From: Roseateles oligotrophus
GTDB taxonomy: Bacteria; Pseudomonadota; Gammaproteobacteria; Burkholderiales; Burkholderiaceae_C
NCBI RefSeq assembly: GCF_025717515.1
Contig: NZ_JAJIRN010000007.1
Span: 124,001-188,000 of the forward strand
Reading direction: 5' to 3'
Length of the DNA stretch: 64,000 nt
Part shown: positions 7,881 to 16,415 of the stretch, in pieces
How the letters are laid out: every line of letters begins with the position of its first letter
Position numbering within the stretch: the first letter of the stretch is position 1
Program-made: the position numbers and the translations under genes
The notes under the pieces: model-generated
The model's input: only the letters and a program-made list of their open reading frames with translations
Databases searched by the model: none
Told to the model about the DNA's origin: nothing

Positions 7881-8606
7881 ATGACCGCAAATTCGAAAAT
7901 GCTTGCTTTGCTTATTACCCTTGGCCTCGGTGCGGCTCAGGCGTCCGATGATCATGGCGGCCCGGTGCATCCGAAACCCTACACGCCCGGAGTCACGCTG
8001 AGCAAGGCCGTACAGGCCTCGATCACACCGGAACAATCGATCAAAATACTGCAAGCTGGCAATCAACGCTTCGCCGCTGGCCGCTCGCTGAAATACGACC
8101 ACAAGCGCCATGTCCGTCAAACCGCGCTGGGCCAATTTCCTTTCGCCAGCGTGGTCGCTTGCATCGACTCGCGCTCGGCGCCCGAGCAGGTCTTCGACAC
8201 CGGCGTTGGCGATATCTTCACTGCCCGCGTGGCCGGTTCCACCGTCAATGAAGACATGGTTGGCAGCCTGGAATATGCCGCCAAGGTCGGCGGTTCACGC
8301 GCCATCGTCGTGCTCGGTCATAGCAATTGCGGCGCTATCAAGGGGGCTTGCGACGATGTGCAGATGGGCAATCTGACCGGTTTGCTGGCCAAGCTGAAGC
8401 CGGCCGTCGAAGCTACATCAACATCGGGCGAGCGCAATTCCAAAAACTACAGCTTTGTGAACGACGTGAACGAGATGAACGTCAAACTCACCGTCGAGAA
8501 AATCCGCGCCACCAGCCCAATCCTGAAGGAGATGGAAGCCGCCGGGCAGATCAAGATCGTTGGCGCGGTGTACGACACCGCTACGGGCAAGGTGCACTGG
8601 CAATAA
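7881..8606 (+). CDS. Exported beta-class carbonic anhydrase
   Basis: Zinc enzyme that interconverts CO2 and bicarbonate. The zinc site is complete: Cys94 and Asp96-Arg98 in ACIDSRSA, His147 and Cys150 in LGHSNCGA. The N-terminus (MLALLITLGLGAAQAS) is a signal peptide, so the enzyme is predicted to be periplasmic, less common than cytoplasmic beta-CAs. The start at 7881 is supported by AGGAG about 8 bases upstream; 241 residues. It stands alone between two operons. Periplasmic CAs help retain CO2 or buffer the periplasm; a link to the decarboxylating gallate pathway would be speculative. Confidence 0.92.
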   Translation: MTANSKMLALLITLGLGAAQASDDHGGPVHPKPYTPGVTLSKAVQASITPEQSIKILQAGNQRFAAGRSLKYDHKRHVRQTALGQFPFASVVACIDSRSAPEQVFDTGVGDIFTARVAGSTVNEDMVGSLEYAAKVGGSRAIVVLGHSNCGAIKGACDDVQMGNLTGLLAKLKPAVEATSTSGERNSKNYSFVNDVNEMNVKLTVEKIRATSPILKEMEAAGQIKIVGAVYDTATGKVHWQ

Positions 8607-8609
8607 GCG

Positions 8610-8676
8610 GGCGGCCCCAAAACCTCGGCTTGCGTCCGGCTTATGAAGCCTCCGACGGGCCGCCGTCATTGGGGCC
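8610..8676. terminator. Possible convergent terminator with alternative stems
   Basis: Between the converging carbonic anhydrase and LysR genes lie two overlapping 8-bp inverted repeats: GGCGGCCC (8610-8617) with GGGCCGCC (8657-8664), and GGCCCCAA (8613-8620) with TTGGGGCC (8669-8676). A small inner hairpin GGCTT/AAGCC sits at 8638-8650. The mutually exclusive stems suggest a structured transcript end, but there is no T-tract, so an intrinsic terminator is not proven. Confidence 0.35.
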
Positions 8677-8789
8677 ATTCGGGCGGGGCAAACGGCCCTT
8701 GCGCCGACCCTCTATGGCTGAAGCGGGCACATGGCCGTCAACTCAAGTTGAAAGCCATGGCCATGCCGCGTTTGCTCAGCCAAGCCGGG

Positions 8790-9743
8790 TCAATACATCT
8801 CTTTCGCCGCCGCCCTGACCTCCTTTAGCAGCAGCGCAGCTCCGGGCGACATCAGCTGGCTTTGGCGGGTGATGATGCCGAAGGCGTCCATCGTGCAGGG
8901 TAGCTCAATCGGCAAAATGCTCAGCACATTGAGTGAGGCGTAGTAACGTGCTACCTCTACGGGCATGACATGCAGCGAGTCGGTCTGTTGCAGCAGCGCG
9001 GTGATCAGGAGCAGTGCGGTGGTGTCGACCGCATTGGCCGGCGGCTCCAGCGCGGCGCGGCGGAACATCAGCTCCCAGCGGTGGCGCAATAAGCTGCCCG
9101 GCGGCGGCAATATCCAGGCCTGCGTGGCAAGGTCGGCCAGGGTGAGGTTCTTCTCGCCCAGCAGCGGGTGGCCATTGCGTGCCACCGCGCAGGCGGGCTC
9201 TATGGTCAACTCCTCATAGAGCAGACCGCTGGCCCCGTCTTCTTCAAGAATGCGCCCGATCATGAAGTCCAGGCTGCCGCGTTGCAGCAGGTCTAGCAAG
9301 ACCTTGCTGGTCTCCATCTGCACGCCGATGCGAAGCAGCGGAGCGTCCAGTTTGGCGCGCGAGATCGCGCGCGGCAGCAGGCCCATCGCCGGCGTCATGA
9401 TCACGCCCACCTCGACCTGACCGATCAGCCCGGCCTTCAGCGCCACGATGTCTTCATGCGCCAGCGACAGACTGGTCAAAGCCATGCGGGCGTGGCGGAT
9501 CATCGTTTCGCCGTACAAGGTCGGCGTCATGCCGCGCGGCAAGCGCTCGAACAGCTTGACCTCCAGCATGTCCTCCAGGTCTTTCAGCTGCTTGGAGGCG
9601 GCCGGCTGCGTCATGCATAACTCTTCGGCCGCGCGGTGGATATTGCGTTGCTCGTCAAGCGCAATCAGCAACAGCAGTTGGCGCGTCTTCAGGCGGGCAC
9701 GCAAAAACCAATTCGGGTTGGGGCTGGGGCTGGTGCTATCCAT
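8790..9743 (-). CDS. LysR-family regulator, GbpR type
   Basis: Regulator of 317 residues with an N-terminal helix-turn-helix (AAEELCMTQPAASKQLKDLE) and the FERLPRGMTPTLYGETMIRHA signature typical of the GbpR branch. Azospirillum GbpR controls a galactose/arabinose/fucose binding protein, so a pentose or galactose effector fits. I chose the ATG at 9743: it follows the GntR stop by 16 bp and has GGAG 9 bases upstream. It is the last gene of the eleven-gene arabinan operon. A paralogue with the same signature lies at 61233-62192. Confidence 0.88.
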   Translation of the reverse strand: MDSTSPSPNPNWFLRARLKTRQLLLLIALDEQRNIHRAAEELCMTQPAASKQLKDLEDMLEVKLFERLPRGMTPTLYGETMIRHARMALTSLSLAHEDIVALKAGLIGQVEVGVIMTPAMGLLPRAISRAKLDAPLLRIGVQMETSKVLLDLLQRGSLDFMIGRILEEDGASGLLYEELTIEPACAVARNGHPLLGEKNLTLADLATQAWILPPPGSLLRHRWELMFRRAALEPPANAVDTTALLLITALLQQTDSLHVMPVEVARYYASLNVLSILPIELPCTMDAFGIITRQSQLMSPGAALLLKEVRAAAKEMY

Positions 9744-9759
9744 AAGGGTGGGCTCCAAT

Positions 9760-10512
9760 TCAGGCCAGGTTGACGCGGTCCTTGGACAGAATCGTGGAAA
9801 GGTCATCGCCGGTTTCTTCCAGCTGCACGACGGTGGCCTGGCGCGCTCCGAGCGGGTCGCGGTTGCGCAAGGCGGTCAGGATGGCCTTGTGGCGCGGCAG
9901 CGAGAGCGCATGGGTATTGGGCATCTGGCTGCTCAAGATGATCGACTCGCGCAGGGCCAGCGACAGCATATTGCCGATATAGGCGAGCAGGTCGTTGCCG
10001 GTCGCCTCGGCAATGCGGCGGTGAAAGGCGAGATCTGGCTCCAGCAGCTCCTCGGTCGTGGTGGCGGCCTCCATGCCGGCATAGGCGGCGCCGATGGCCT
10101 GCAACTGCGCCTCGGTGGCGGCCTTGGCGGCCAGCGCGGCGGCGGCCGGCTCGAAGATGCGGCGCACTTCCAGCAAGGTGTTGACGAACTCCTGTTGCGG
10201 CTTGGCCTGGATCAACCAATACAGCACATCCGGGTCCAATAAATGCCATTCATTGCGCGGCCGCACGGTGGCGCCCGCGCGTTGCCTCGAGATCACCAGG
10301 CCCTTGGCCACCAGTACCCGGATCGCTTCCCGCAGCACCGGCCGGCTGACCTCGTAACGTTCCAGCAGAGCGGCCTCGGCCGGCAGCCGGTCGCCGGGCT
10401 TGAGCTCACCGCCGACGATGCTCAGACCCAGCTCGCCGACGATGCGGCCGTGCATGCTCTTGCCTTCGGGCTTGAGGCTGTAGGTGGAATGGTCGGCGCG
10501 GGATTTCATCAT
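9760..10512 (-). CDS. GntR-family repressor, FadR/FCD subfamily
   Basis: Regulator with a winged helix at the N-terminus (GDRLPAEAALLERYEVSRPVL, then REAIRVLVAKGLV) and an all-helical FCD effector domain containing the metal-binding pattern (EPDLAFHRRIAEATGN; further His in SLPRHKAIL). FCD regulators of this type usually repress sugar-acid operons and release DNA on binding a pathway intermediate. It is the tenth gene of the arabinan operon, 53 bp after GH97. The start is uncertain: ATGs at 10512 and 10509 are preferred to the one at 10539, none with a strong ribosome site. The GT-N3-AC palindrome at 21165-21179 is a plausible operator. Confidence 0.88.
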   Translation of the reverse strand: MMKSRADHSTYSLKPEGKSMHGRIVGELGLSIVGGELKPGDRLPAEAALLERYEVSRPVLREAIRVLVAKGLVISRQRAGATVRPRNEWHLLDPDVLYWLIQAKPQQEFVNTLLEVRRIFEPAAAALAAKAATEAQLQAIGAAYAGMEAATTTEELLEPDLAFHRRIAEATGNDLLAYIGNMLSLALRESIILSSQMPNTHALSLPRHKAILTALRNRDPLGARQATVVQLEETGDDLSTILSKDRVNLA

Positions 10513-10565
10513 GGGCTGTTTTGATTTTCTCGGCGGCACGCTAACACATGGTCTCGGCGCTGCCT

Positions 10566-12578
10566 CTATTTGAAGACGGCGATGAAGCCGCCCTTGGCTT
10601 GAATCGTCAGCGCCAAGCCAGCCTTGGCCTGGACCGGCGCCTGCGCGAAGTCGCGCGCGCCTTCGCCATCGGTGATCATCAGCCCCTGGCGCTGCCCCAG
10701 AAAGCCCAGGTCCAACGTCAGCGTTTGCGGCAAGGCTTCGGCATTGATGCCGGCCACATACCAGCGCTTGCCGGCGCGCCTGGCGATCACCAGGCCCTTG
10801 CCCGGCTCACCCGTGATGAAACGGCTTTCGTCCCAGCGGCGCGGCAGCTGCTGCAAAAATTCCTTCACATAGGCCGGCACCGTCGCCATGCCTTCGGGCA
10901 CTTCGGCGAAATGCTGGATGCCGGACAGCAGCAAGACCGCTTGGGCCAACTCGAAACCATTGCGGGTGGAGCGCTGGATATTGGGGATGTCGCCGAACAC
11001 CATGGGCGTGAAATCCATCGGGTCGAACAGATTTCGCGCAAAGGGCAGCATCGCCAGATGGCGTGCGACAGCGTCCTGATCCTTTTGCTCGAAGGTGGTG
11101 AACTCGAAGCCCTTGACCGCCTCGGCCGTCATCAGATTCGGGTAGCTGCGGGCCCAGCCGCGCGGCAAGGTGGCGCCGTGGAAGTTGACCAGCAGGCCGT
11201 GCGCCGCCGCGTCGTTCAGGATGTCGACGTAGTACTGGATCATCGACCGGCCGTCGCCGGCGAAGAAGTCGATCTTCAGACCCTTGACGCCCATCGCGGC
11301 CAGGCGCGCGAATTCATGCCGGCGCTGCGCTGCGGTCAGCAAGGCGCTTTTGGGCGTGTACTCGGTTTTGTTCCAGGCGCCCGATGAGTTGTACCAAAGC
11401 AGGATGCCGACGCCCTTGCTGGCGCCGTAGTCGACCAGTTGCTGAATGCCCTCGTAGCCGATCTTGCGATCCCAGTCGGCGTCGATCAAGGCGTAGTTCC
11501 ATTGCATCTCGGCGGCGTAATCGATAAAGCGCTTTTGCACCTCGAAGACGGTCGCGTCATCCTTCAGCAGCGCCCAGCTCCAGGCGGCATGGCCGGGCTG
11601 AATCTTGGCGGCGTCGAAGGCGATCGCCGGCGCGGCCAGGTCGGTGCCCAGCGTGGAGTCCATGACCGTACGCAACGGGCCGATGGCCAACACGCGCCAG
11701 GGCGTGGTCAGGGTGCAAGCAAACGCCGGGCCGTCCCAAGTTTGCTTACCCCCCTCGGGGGGCGGACGACGCTTTGCGTCGGCCTGGGGGCAGTCAGTTC
11801 CCACATCAGCCAGCAGGCCGCCGCCGGTGAAGACCTCGGCCGCCATCGGCTGGCCTAGCCGGTATTCGCCGCCCTCCGAGCTGGCCTGCAGGCGCGAGGC
11901 ATGGAAGCTGCCGTCCATATGCGCCTCGGTCAGCGCAACCCAGTTGTCGCCGCTTTTGAACAGCGCCGGGAAGACCCAGCCCGCCGGTGAGGGCGAGGGC
12001 GTGCCGACGGCAATGTCCATCAGGTAATGCTCTTCATAGGCCGGGTTGACATTGGACCAGCCGGTCTGCGCGACCGACATCGGCTGCAGCCAGGCCCGCG
12101 TGTCCGGGGCAAAGCGAAAGCTGGTCGCCTCGGATTTGAAGCTCTTGCGGGCCAGACCCGCCTCGGCCACTCGGTAGCGAAAGGCGACGCCGTCGTTCGA
12201 GACCCGCGCCGTCAGCTCCATCTCTTGGCCGGCGGCATTGGCGACCCGCCAGTTCTGCTCATTGGCGCGGTAACTGATCTCGCTGCGCTTGCCCACCGCC
12301 AGCCGGTAATGCTCGGCATGTAGGCGCTGCGAGGAGCTTGAAAGCAGGCGCAGGCGCTGGCTTAGATCGGCACCTTCGAGTTGCAGGCCTAACTGTGATT
12401 CCAGGATGACAGGCTTGCCATCGCGCTGCACCGAATAGACCAGGCGCTGCTCGGGCGTGACGCGCAGCTGGAGGCTGAGGTGTTTGTCGGGGCTGCTGAG
12501 GGCGTTGGCCGCGATGGCGGGCGCCGACAGTACCAGGGCCAGCGACAGCAGGGCTGGGTGAAGCAAGGTGCGATTCAT
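10566..12578 (-). CDS. Secreted glycoside hydrolase family 97
   Basis: Periplasmic or exported glycosidase of 670 residues with a Sec signal (ALLSLALVLSAPAIAA). The N-terminal beta-sandwich is followed by a TIM barrel starting near WSWALLKDDATVFEVQ. Asp437 in LKIDFFAGDG and Glu486 in MTAEAVKG match the nucleophile and acid/base positions of the retaining GH97 subgroup (alpha-galactosidase, also beta-L-arabinopyranosidase), rather than the inverting SusB alpha-glucosidases. In an arabinan operon, removal of arabinopyranosyl or galactosyl ends is likely (inference). Residues about 257-288 come from an in-frame palindromic repeat absent from ordinary GH97 proteins. The gene starts 17 bp after the cytoplasmic GH43. 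Confidence 0.88.
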   Translation of the reverse strand: MNRTLLHPALLSLALVLSAPAIAANALSSPDKHLSLQLRVTPEQRLVYSVQRDGKPVILESQLGLQLEGADLSQRLRLLSSSSQRLHAEHYRLAVGKRSEISYRANEQNWRVANAAGQEMELTARVSNDGVAFRYRVAEAGLARKSFKSEATSFRFAPDTRAWLQPMSVAQTGWSNVNPAYEEHYLMDIAVGTPSPSPAGWVFPALFKSGDNWVALTEAHMDGSFHASRLQASSEGGEYRLGQPMAAEVFTGGGLLADVGTDCPQADAKRRPPPEGGKQTWDGPAFACTLTTPWRVLAIGPLRTVMDSTLGTDLAAPAIAFDAAKIQPGHAAWSWALLKDDATVFEVQKRFIDYAAEMQWNYALIDADWDRKIGYEGIQQLVDYGASKGVGILLWYNSSGAWNKTEYTPKSALLTAAQRRHEFARLAAMGVKGLKIDFFAGDGRSMIQYYVDILNDAAAHGLLVNFHGATLPRGWARSYPNLMTAEAVKGFEFTTFEQKDQDAVARHLAMLPFARNLFDPMDFTPMVFGDIPNIQRSTRNGFELAQAVLLLSGIQHFAEVPEGMATVPAYVKEFLQQLPRRWDESRFITGEPGKGLVIARRAGKRWYVAGINAEALPQTLTLDLGFLGQRQGLMITDGEGARDFAQAPVQAKAGLALTIQAKGGFIAVFK
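11717..11790. repeat. Palindromic repeat element inserted in frame in the GH97 gene
   Basis: Three dyads lie in succession: AAGCAAAC (11717-11724) with GTTTGCTT (11740-11747); six C and six G around TC (11749-11762); and CGACGC-TTT-GCGTCG (11767-11781). The block is low in complexity and encodes a Pro/Arg/Asp-rich stretch (residues about 257-288, including AKRRPPPEGG) just before the conserved TTPWRV strand of GH97, without breaking the frame. It resembles the C/G-run palindromes dispersed through Burkholderiales genomes (recalled, not searched). I see no second full copy in this window. Confidence 0.65.
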
Positions 12579-12595
12579 GAGTCCTTGGGGGGGGA

Positions 12596-13537
12596 TTACG
12601 CTGCGTTCGCAGGGTCGTCGGCGAGGGGCTCGCCAAAATCAGGCAGGCCGTCGGCGCGCCAGCCGAAGGGCTGAACGCGGGCATGGCGGTTCGGGTCATT
12701 GAGCGGGTCGCCGACGATGTCGCGGTAGTTGCGCGCGTGGTAGACCAGCAGGTCGACGCTGCCGTCATGGCTGCTGCTGAAACTGTTATGGCCTGGGCCG
12801 AATTGGCCATTCGCCGACGCGAACACCGGCAGCGGCTCCTTTTGCCAGGCGGCCGGGTCGAGCAGATCGGCGTTCTCATCGGCCCACAGCAGACCCATGC
12901 AGTAATTGGCGTCGGTGGCGCTGGCAGAGTAGCTGATCAGCACGCGGCCATGGCGCTGCAGCACCGCCGGCCCTTCGTTGACCAGAAAGCCTATGCATTC
13001 CCAGCTCAACTCCGGTCGGCTCAACAGCACCGGCGCGCCCTTCAGCGTCCAGGGGTCGGCCAGCTCGCACAGATAGAGATTGGTGTTGCCGGCAATCGCC
13101 GGGTCTTTCTGCGCCCAGCTCAGGTAGCGGCGGCCCCGGTGGGCGAAGCTGGTGGCGTCGAGCGCAAAGCTGTCGATCGGCGTGATGAGCTGGCCGCGCT
13201 CGACCCATTCGCCTTGCAGCGGGTCGGCATGCAGGTTCTCCAGCACATAGATGCGCAGCTTCCAGATATCGTCCTTCTCGCTGGCCGCGAAGTAGATGAT
13301 CCAGCGCCCGTCGATCCGGTGCAGCTCGGGCGCCCAAACATGCCAGCTCATTGGACCGGCCTCGTGCTTGCGCCAGATCAGCTGCGGCTGCGCGGCCGCC
13401 AGCGTCTCCAGGCTGTCGGCCGCCCGCAGCTCGATCGCATCAAAGCCGGGCAGCGACGCGGTGAAAAAGTAACGACCATCATGCAGTGACAGATGCGGGT
13501 CGGCGCGTTGCAGGATCAGGGGCTTGGTCCAGTTCAT
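12596..13537 (-). CDS. Cytoplasmic GH43 alpha-L-arabinofuranosidase (exo-1,5 type)
   Basis: Five-bladed propeller glycosidase of 313 residues predicted to remove L-arabinofuranose from arabino-oligosaccharides. The GH43 triad is visible: base Asp13 (RADPHLSLHDG), a middle Asp in FALDATSF, and the acid Glu in LVNEGPAVL. Motifs ASLPGFDAIELR and SWHVWAPELHRI are those of the exo-1,5-arabinofuranosidase subfamily related to Streptomyces Araf43A. There is no signal peptide, so it acts after uptake. The ATG at 13537 overlaps the GH51 stop by 4 bp. Alternative: a beta-xylosidase or another arabinofuranosidase linkage. Confidence 0.87.
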   Translation of the reverse strand: MNWTKPLILQRADPHLSLHDGRYFFTASLPGFDAIELRAADSLETLAAAQPQLIWRKHEAGPMSWHVWAPELHRIDGRWIIYFAASEKDDIWKLRIYVLENLHADPLQGEWVERGQLITPIDSFALDATSFAHRGRRYLSWAQKDPAIAGNTNLYLCELADPWTLKGAPVLLSRPELSWECIGFLVNEGPAVLQRHGRVLISYSASATDANYCMGLLWADENADLLDPAAWQKEPLPVFASANGQFGPGHNSFSSSHDGSVDLLVYHARNYRDIVGDPLNDPNRHARVQPFGWRADGLPDFGEPLADDPANAA

Positions 13538-15060
13538 GATGAGGCGATGGCTTTCGTGACGATCACATTCCAAGAGGCGGCTTGCAGACGAACACGCAGC
13601 GTCTCGCCTTCGATGACGATGCCGGCGAGCGGCGCGGGCCGGACCTTGTCGGGCTCGGCCTCGGTATTGCAGGCTTGCAGGTCGGCGTGCTGCAACTGCT
13701 GGGCTTCGATCAGCCGCTGCTCGCCGCCCAGGCCGCGCAAGTTGACGGTCAAGGCCATCTCCTGCTCCAGATTGCGGTTGAGCAAAAAGATCGCCGTCTT
13801 GCCGCTGGCCGCCTCATGCACGACGCTGGCGCATAGATAGGGCAGCTCACCCTGCTTCGCATCGGTCCAGCCGGGCGAGCGAATCACCGCTCGCAGCACC
13901 ATGCCATGGGCATGGCGCGCCGTCAGCGCAAAGGGGTGAAAGATGGTCTGGCGCCAGGCCGGCCCGCCGGGTGCGGTCATGATGGGCCCGATCACATTGA
14001 CCAGCTGCGCCAGACAGGCAACTTTGACGCGGTCCGCATGGTTGATCATCATCGTCAGCATGCCGCCGATCAGCAGCGCATCCTCGACGTTATAGACCTC
14101 CTCCAGCAAACTCGGCGCCTGTGGCCAGCCTTCCTGCTTCATATGCTCGCCATGGCGGGCCCGGTACCAGACGTTCCACTCGTCGAAGCTCAGCATGATG
14201 CGCTTGGCGGAATGGCGGCGCGCCGCCACCGCGTCGACCACGGCAACCGTGGCCTCGATATAGCGCGCATTGCTTTCTATCTGCGCGAAGAAGCTCGCGG
14301 TGCTCGGGTCGTTCGGCGGTTTGACGAAATAGCTGTGCAGCGACAGATAGTCGACCACCTCGAAGCAATGCTCCAGCACCCGGTCTTCCCAGACGCCATA
14401 GCTCGGCATGTCGTAGGCGGACGAGCCGCAGGCGGCCAGTTCGATGCTGGCGTCGACCATCTTCATCAGCTTGCCCGTTTCCAGCGCCAGGCGGCCGTAC
14501 TCATCCGGCGTCTTGCGGCAGATCTGCCAGGGCCCGTCCATCTCATTGCCCAGGCACCAGAGCTTGATCGCATGCGGCGCGTCCACGCCATGGCTGCGCC
14601 GCAGCTCGGAGCGCGTCGTGCCACCGGGATGGTTGCAATACTCCAGGTATTGACGCGCCTCGTCGGCGCCACGCGTGCCGAGGTTGACGCCGAACATCGG
14701 CTCCATGCCTTGCTGCTTGCACCAGCTCATGAACTCGTTGGTACCGACCTGGTTGGTCTCGGTCGAGAACCAGGCCAGGTCGAGCCGGGTCGGGCGCTGG
14801 TCATGGGGGCCGACGCCGTCCTCCCAGTCGTAGCCGGACATGAAGTTGCCGCCGGGGTAACGCACCAGGGTGGCACCGAGTTCCCGCGTTAGCCCGGCCA
14901 CATCCTGGCGGAAGCCGTCGGCATCGGCGGTCGGGTGATCGGGCTCGTAGATGCCGGTGTAGACGCAGCGACCCAGATGCTCGACGAAAACGCCGAACAG
15001 GCGGCGGTCCAAGGGGCCGATTTCAAAATCGCGGTCTACGGTCAAATGCGCTTCAATCAT
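13534..15060 (-). CDS. abfA: GH51 alpha-L-arabinofuranosidase
   Basis: Retaining intracellular arabinofuranosidase of 508 residues, the usual length for AbfA. Acid/base Glu173 is in CLGNEMDGPWQ and nucleophile Glu294 in SFDEWNVWY. A C-terminal beta domain ends with VRLQAASWNVIV as in other GH51 enzymes. No signal peptide. The ATG at 15060 overlaps the stop of the binding-protein gene by 4 bp; the in-frame extension upstream to 15531 lies antisense-free but wholly inside that gene and is not part of the protein. With the GH43 enzyme it degrades imported arabino-oligosaccharides to L-arabinose. Confidence 0.95.
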   Translation of the reverse strand: MIEAHLTVDRDFEIGPLDRRLFGVFVEHLGRCVYTGIYEPDHPTADADGFRQDVAGLTRELGATLVRYPGGNFMSGYDWEDGVGPHDQRPTRLDLAWFSTETNQVGTNEFMSWCKQQGMEPMFGVNLGTRGADEARQYLEYCNHPGGTTRSELRRSHGVDAPHAIKLWCLGNEMDGPWQICRKTPDEYGRLALETGKLMKMVDASIELAACGSSAYDMPSYGVWEDRVLEHCFEVVDYLSLHSYFVKPPNDPSTASFFAQIESNARYIEATVAVVDAVAARRHSAKRIMLSFDEWNVWYRARHGEHMKQEGWPQAPSLLEEVYNVEDALLIGGMLTMMINHADRVKVACLAQLVNVIGPIMTAPGGPAWRQTIFHPFALTARHAHGMVLRAVIRSPGWTDAKQGELPYLCASVVHEAASGKTAIFLLNRNLEQEMALTVNLRGLGGEQRLIEAQQLQHADLQACNTEAEPDKVRPAPLAGIVIEGETLRVRLQAASWNVIVTKAIASS

Positions 15061-16415
15061 CGTCTGGCCTTCTGCAGCGCCTTGTTGACGCGCTTTTCGA
15101 TACTGGCCTGCACCTCGGCGATAGGCTTGCCCGAGACCATCAGATTGGCGATGTCCTCGCCGATCAGCAACTCGATTGCGCGCTGCGTTGGCACATTGCC
15201 TGGCATGCCGACGCCGGTCTCGGTGATCTCGGCCAGCTCGGCGCGCAGCGGCAGGGCGCGGAAGGCCTCGCTGCCCGCCACCGACCGGCGTACCGGCAGA
15301 TGGCCGGTGCGTGACCATTCGGCGCTGTGCTCCCAGATGAATTTCAGCAGCTTGACGCCGGCGGCGCGGGTCTTCTCGTCGGCCGAACCGGCCTTGAACA
15401 TCGCCCAGGCATGACCATCGGCGAACACTGCCTTGCGCTCGAATAACTGTGCAAACGGTCTGACCGCATAGCCGCCTTCGAAGGGCGATCCGGCGTTTCT
15501 GGATTCGCGCAGGTACTGGTCTATGGTCCAAGTGCCAACCACGCTGACGCCGGCCTCGCCGTTCAAAAACGCCTGGTTCGCGCCCGCATAGTCGAGATTG
15601 GGTTTGATATGACCCTCGGCATAGAGCTGCTGCATCAGGCTCAGCGCCTTGGTCACCGCCGGCTGATGCATATCGACCGACTTGCCGTTGGTGGCGAAGA
15701 GCCGGGCGTTTTGCTGCGCCAGCAGGGTCAGGAAGGTGCGATTGTTGGCGGCGGTCTCGTTGACCACGGCCCAGGCGAAGTAGGGCTTGCCGGTCTTGGC
15801 GCGGAACTGCCGCGCATGGGCCAGCAACTCCTCGGGCGAGCGCGGCAGCATGGGCTGCCCATCGGCGCCGAGCAGCTGGGCTTGGCCCATCAGCCGGGTG
15901 TTGATATGCCAGAGCCAGGCCCAGGTGTCGAAGGGCAAGGCATAACTGTCGCTTCCCGCGGGGCCGTCAAAACCGACGCCGCGGCGCGCATGGTCGGTGA
16001 AATCGGCAGTATCAATGCCGGCGGCCTTGAACTCGGCGTCGAGCGGCAGCAGCAGGCCGCGTCGTACATAGTCGCCTAGCGCCGACTCATGCATCACCGC
16101 CACCGTCGGCACATCCTTGGCGACCAGGCGGGCGGTCAGCTGGTCGTAATACGGCCCCCATTCGGCCACCTGCGTGCGCACATGGATGCCGTCGGTATTG
16201 GTGGCGTTGAACTGATTGACCAGGGTGGTGATGATGCCGCACTCGCCCAGGCCAAGGGCGGCGTCATTGACCGCGCCGTACTTGGCGTCGCAGCTGCCGA
16301 AGAAGCGCATCAGCGTGATCTCGGTCTTGGCTTCTTGCGTCTCGGTCTTGGCGCCGCAGGCTGCCAGCATCGTGAGCGTTAGCATGGCGAAAATTTTCAA
16401 CAAGCTCATCATCAT
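15057..16415 (-). CDS. ABC transporter sugar-binding lipoprotein (arabino-oligosaccharide)
   Basis: Extracellular solute-binding protein of family 1, 452 residues. The lipobox LAAC places the lipidated Cys at residue 20, so the mature protein is membrane anchored in the periplasm. Family features include NQFNATNTDGIHVRTQ, LPFDTWAWLWHINTRLM and NGEAGVSVVGTWTIDQYL. The start at 16415 overlaps the permease stop by one base (TGATG). Position between permeases and arabinofuranosidases indicates arabinan oligosaccharides as ligand (inference). Confidence 0.9.
   Translation of the reverse strand: MMMSLLKIFAMLTLTMLAACGAKTETQEAKTEITLMRFFGSCDAKYGAVNDAALGLGECGIITTLVNQFNATNTDGIHVRTQVAEWGPYYDQLTARLVAKDVPTVAVMHESALGDYVRRGLLLPLDAEFKAAGIDTADFTDHARRGVGFDGPAGSDSYALPFDTWAWLWHINTRLMGQAQLLGADGQPMLPRSPEELLAHARQFRAKTGKPYFAWAVVNETAANNRTFLTLLAQQNARLFATNGKSVDMHQPAVTKALSLMQQLYAEGHIKPNLDYAGANQAFLNGEAGVSVVGTWTIDQYLRESRNAGSPFEGGYAVRPFAQLFERKAVFADGHAWAMFKAGSADEKTRAAGVKLLKFIWEHSAEWSRTGHLPVRRSVAGSEAFRALPLRAELAEITETGVGMPGNVPTQRAIELLIGEDIANLMVSGKPIAEVQASIEKRVNKALQKARR

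Noticed and set aside
7627-7884. 85-codon plus-strand frame before the carbonic anhydrase gene
   Set aside because: No Shine-Dalgarno, no recognisable domain, and it runs into the true ribosome-binding site and start of the carbonic anhydrase gene.
10566-12578. GH97 as a pseudogene because of the repeat
   Set aside because: The element keeps the frame, adds no stop codon, and all catalytic motifs downstream are intact.
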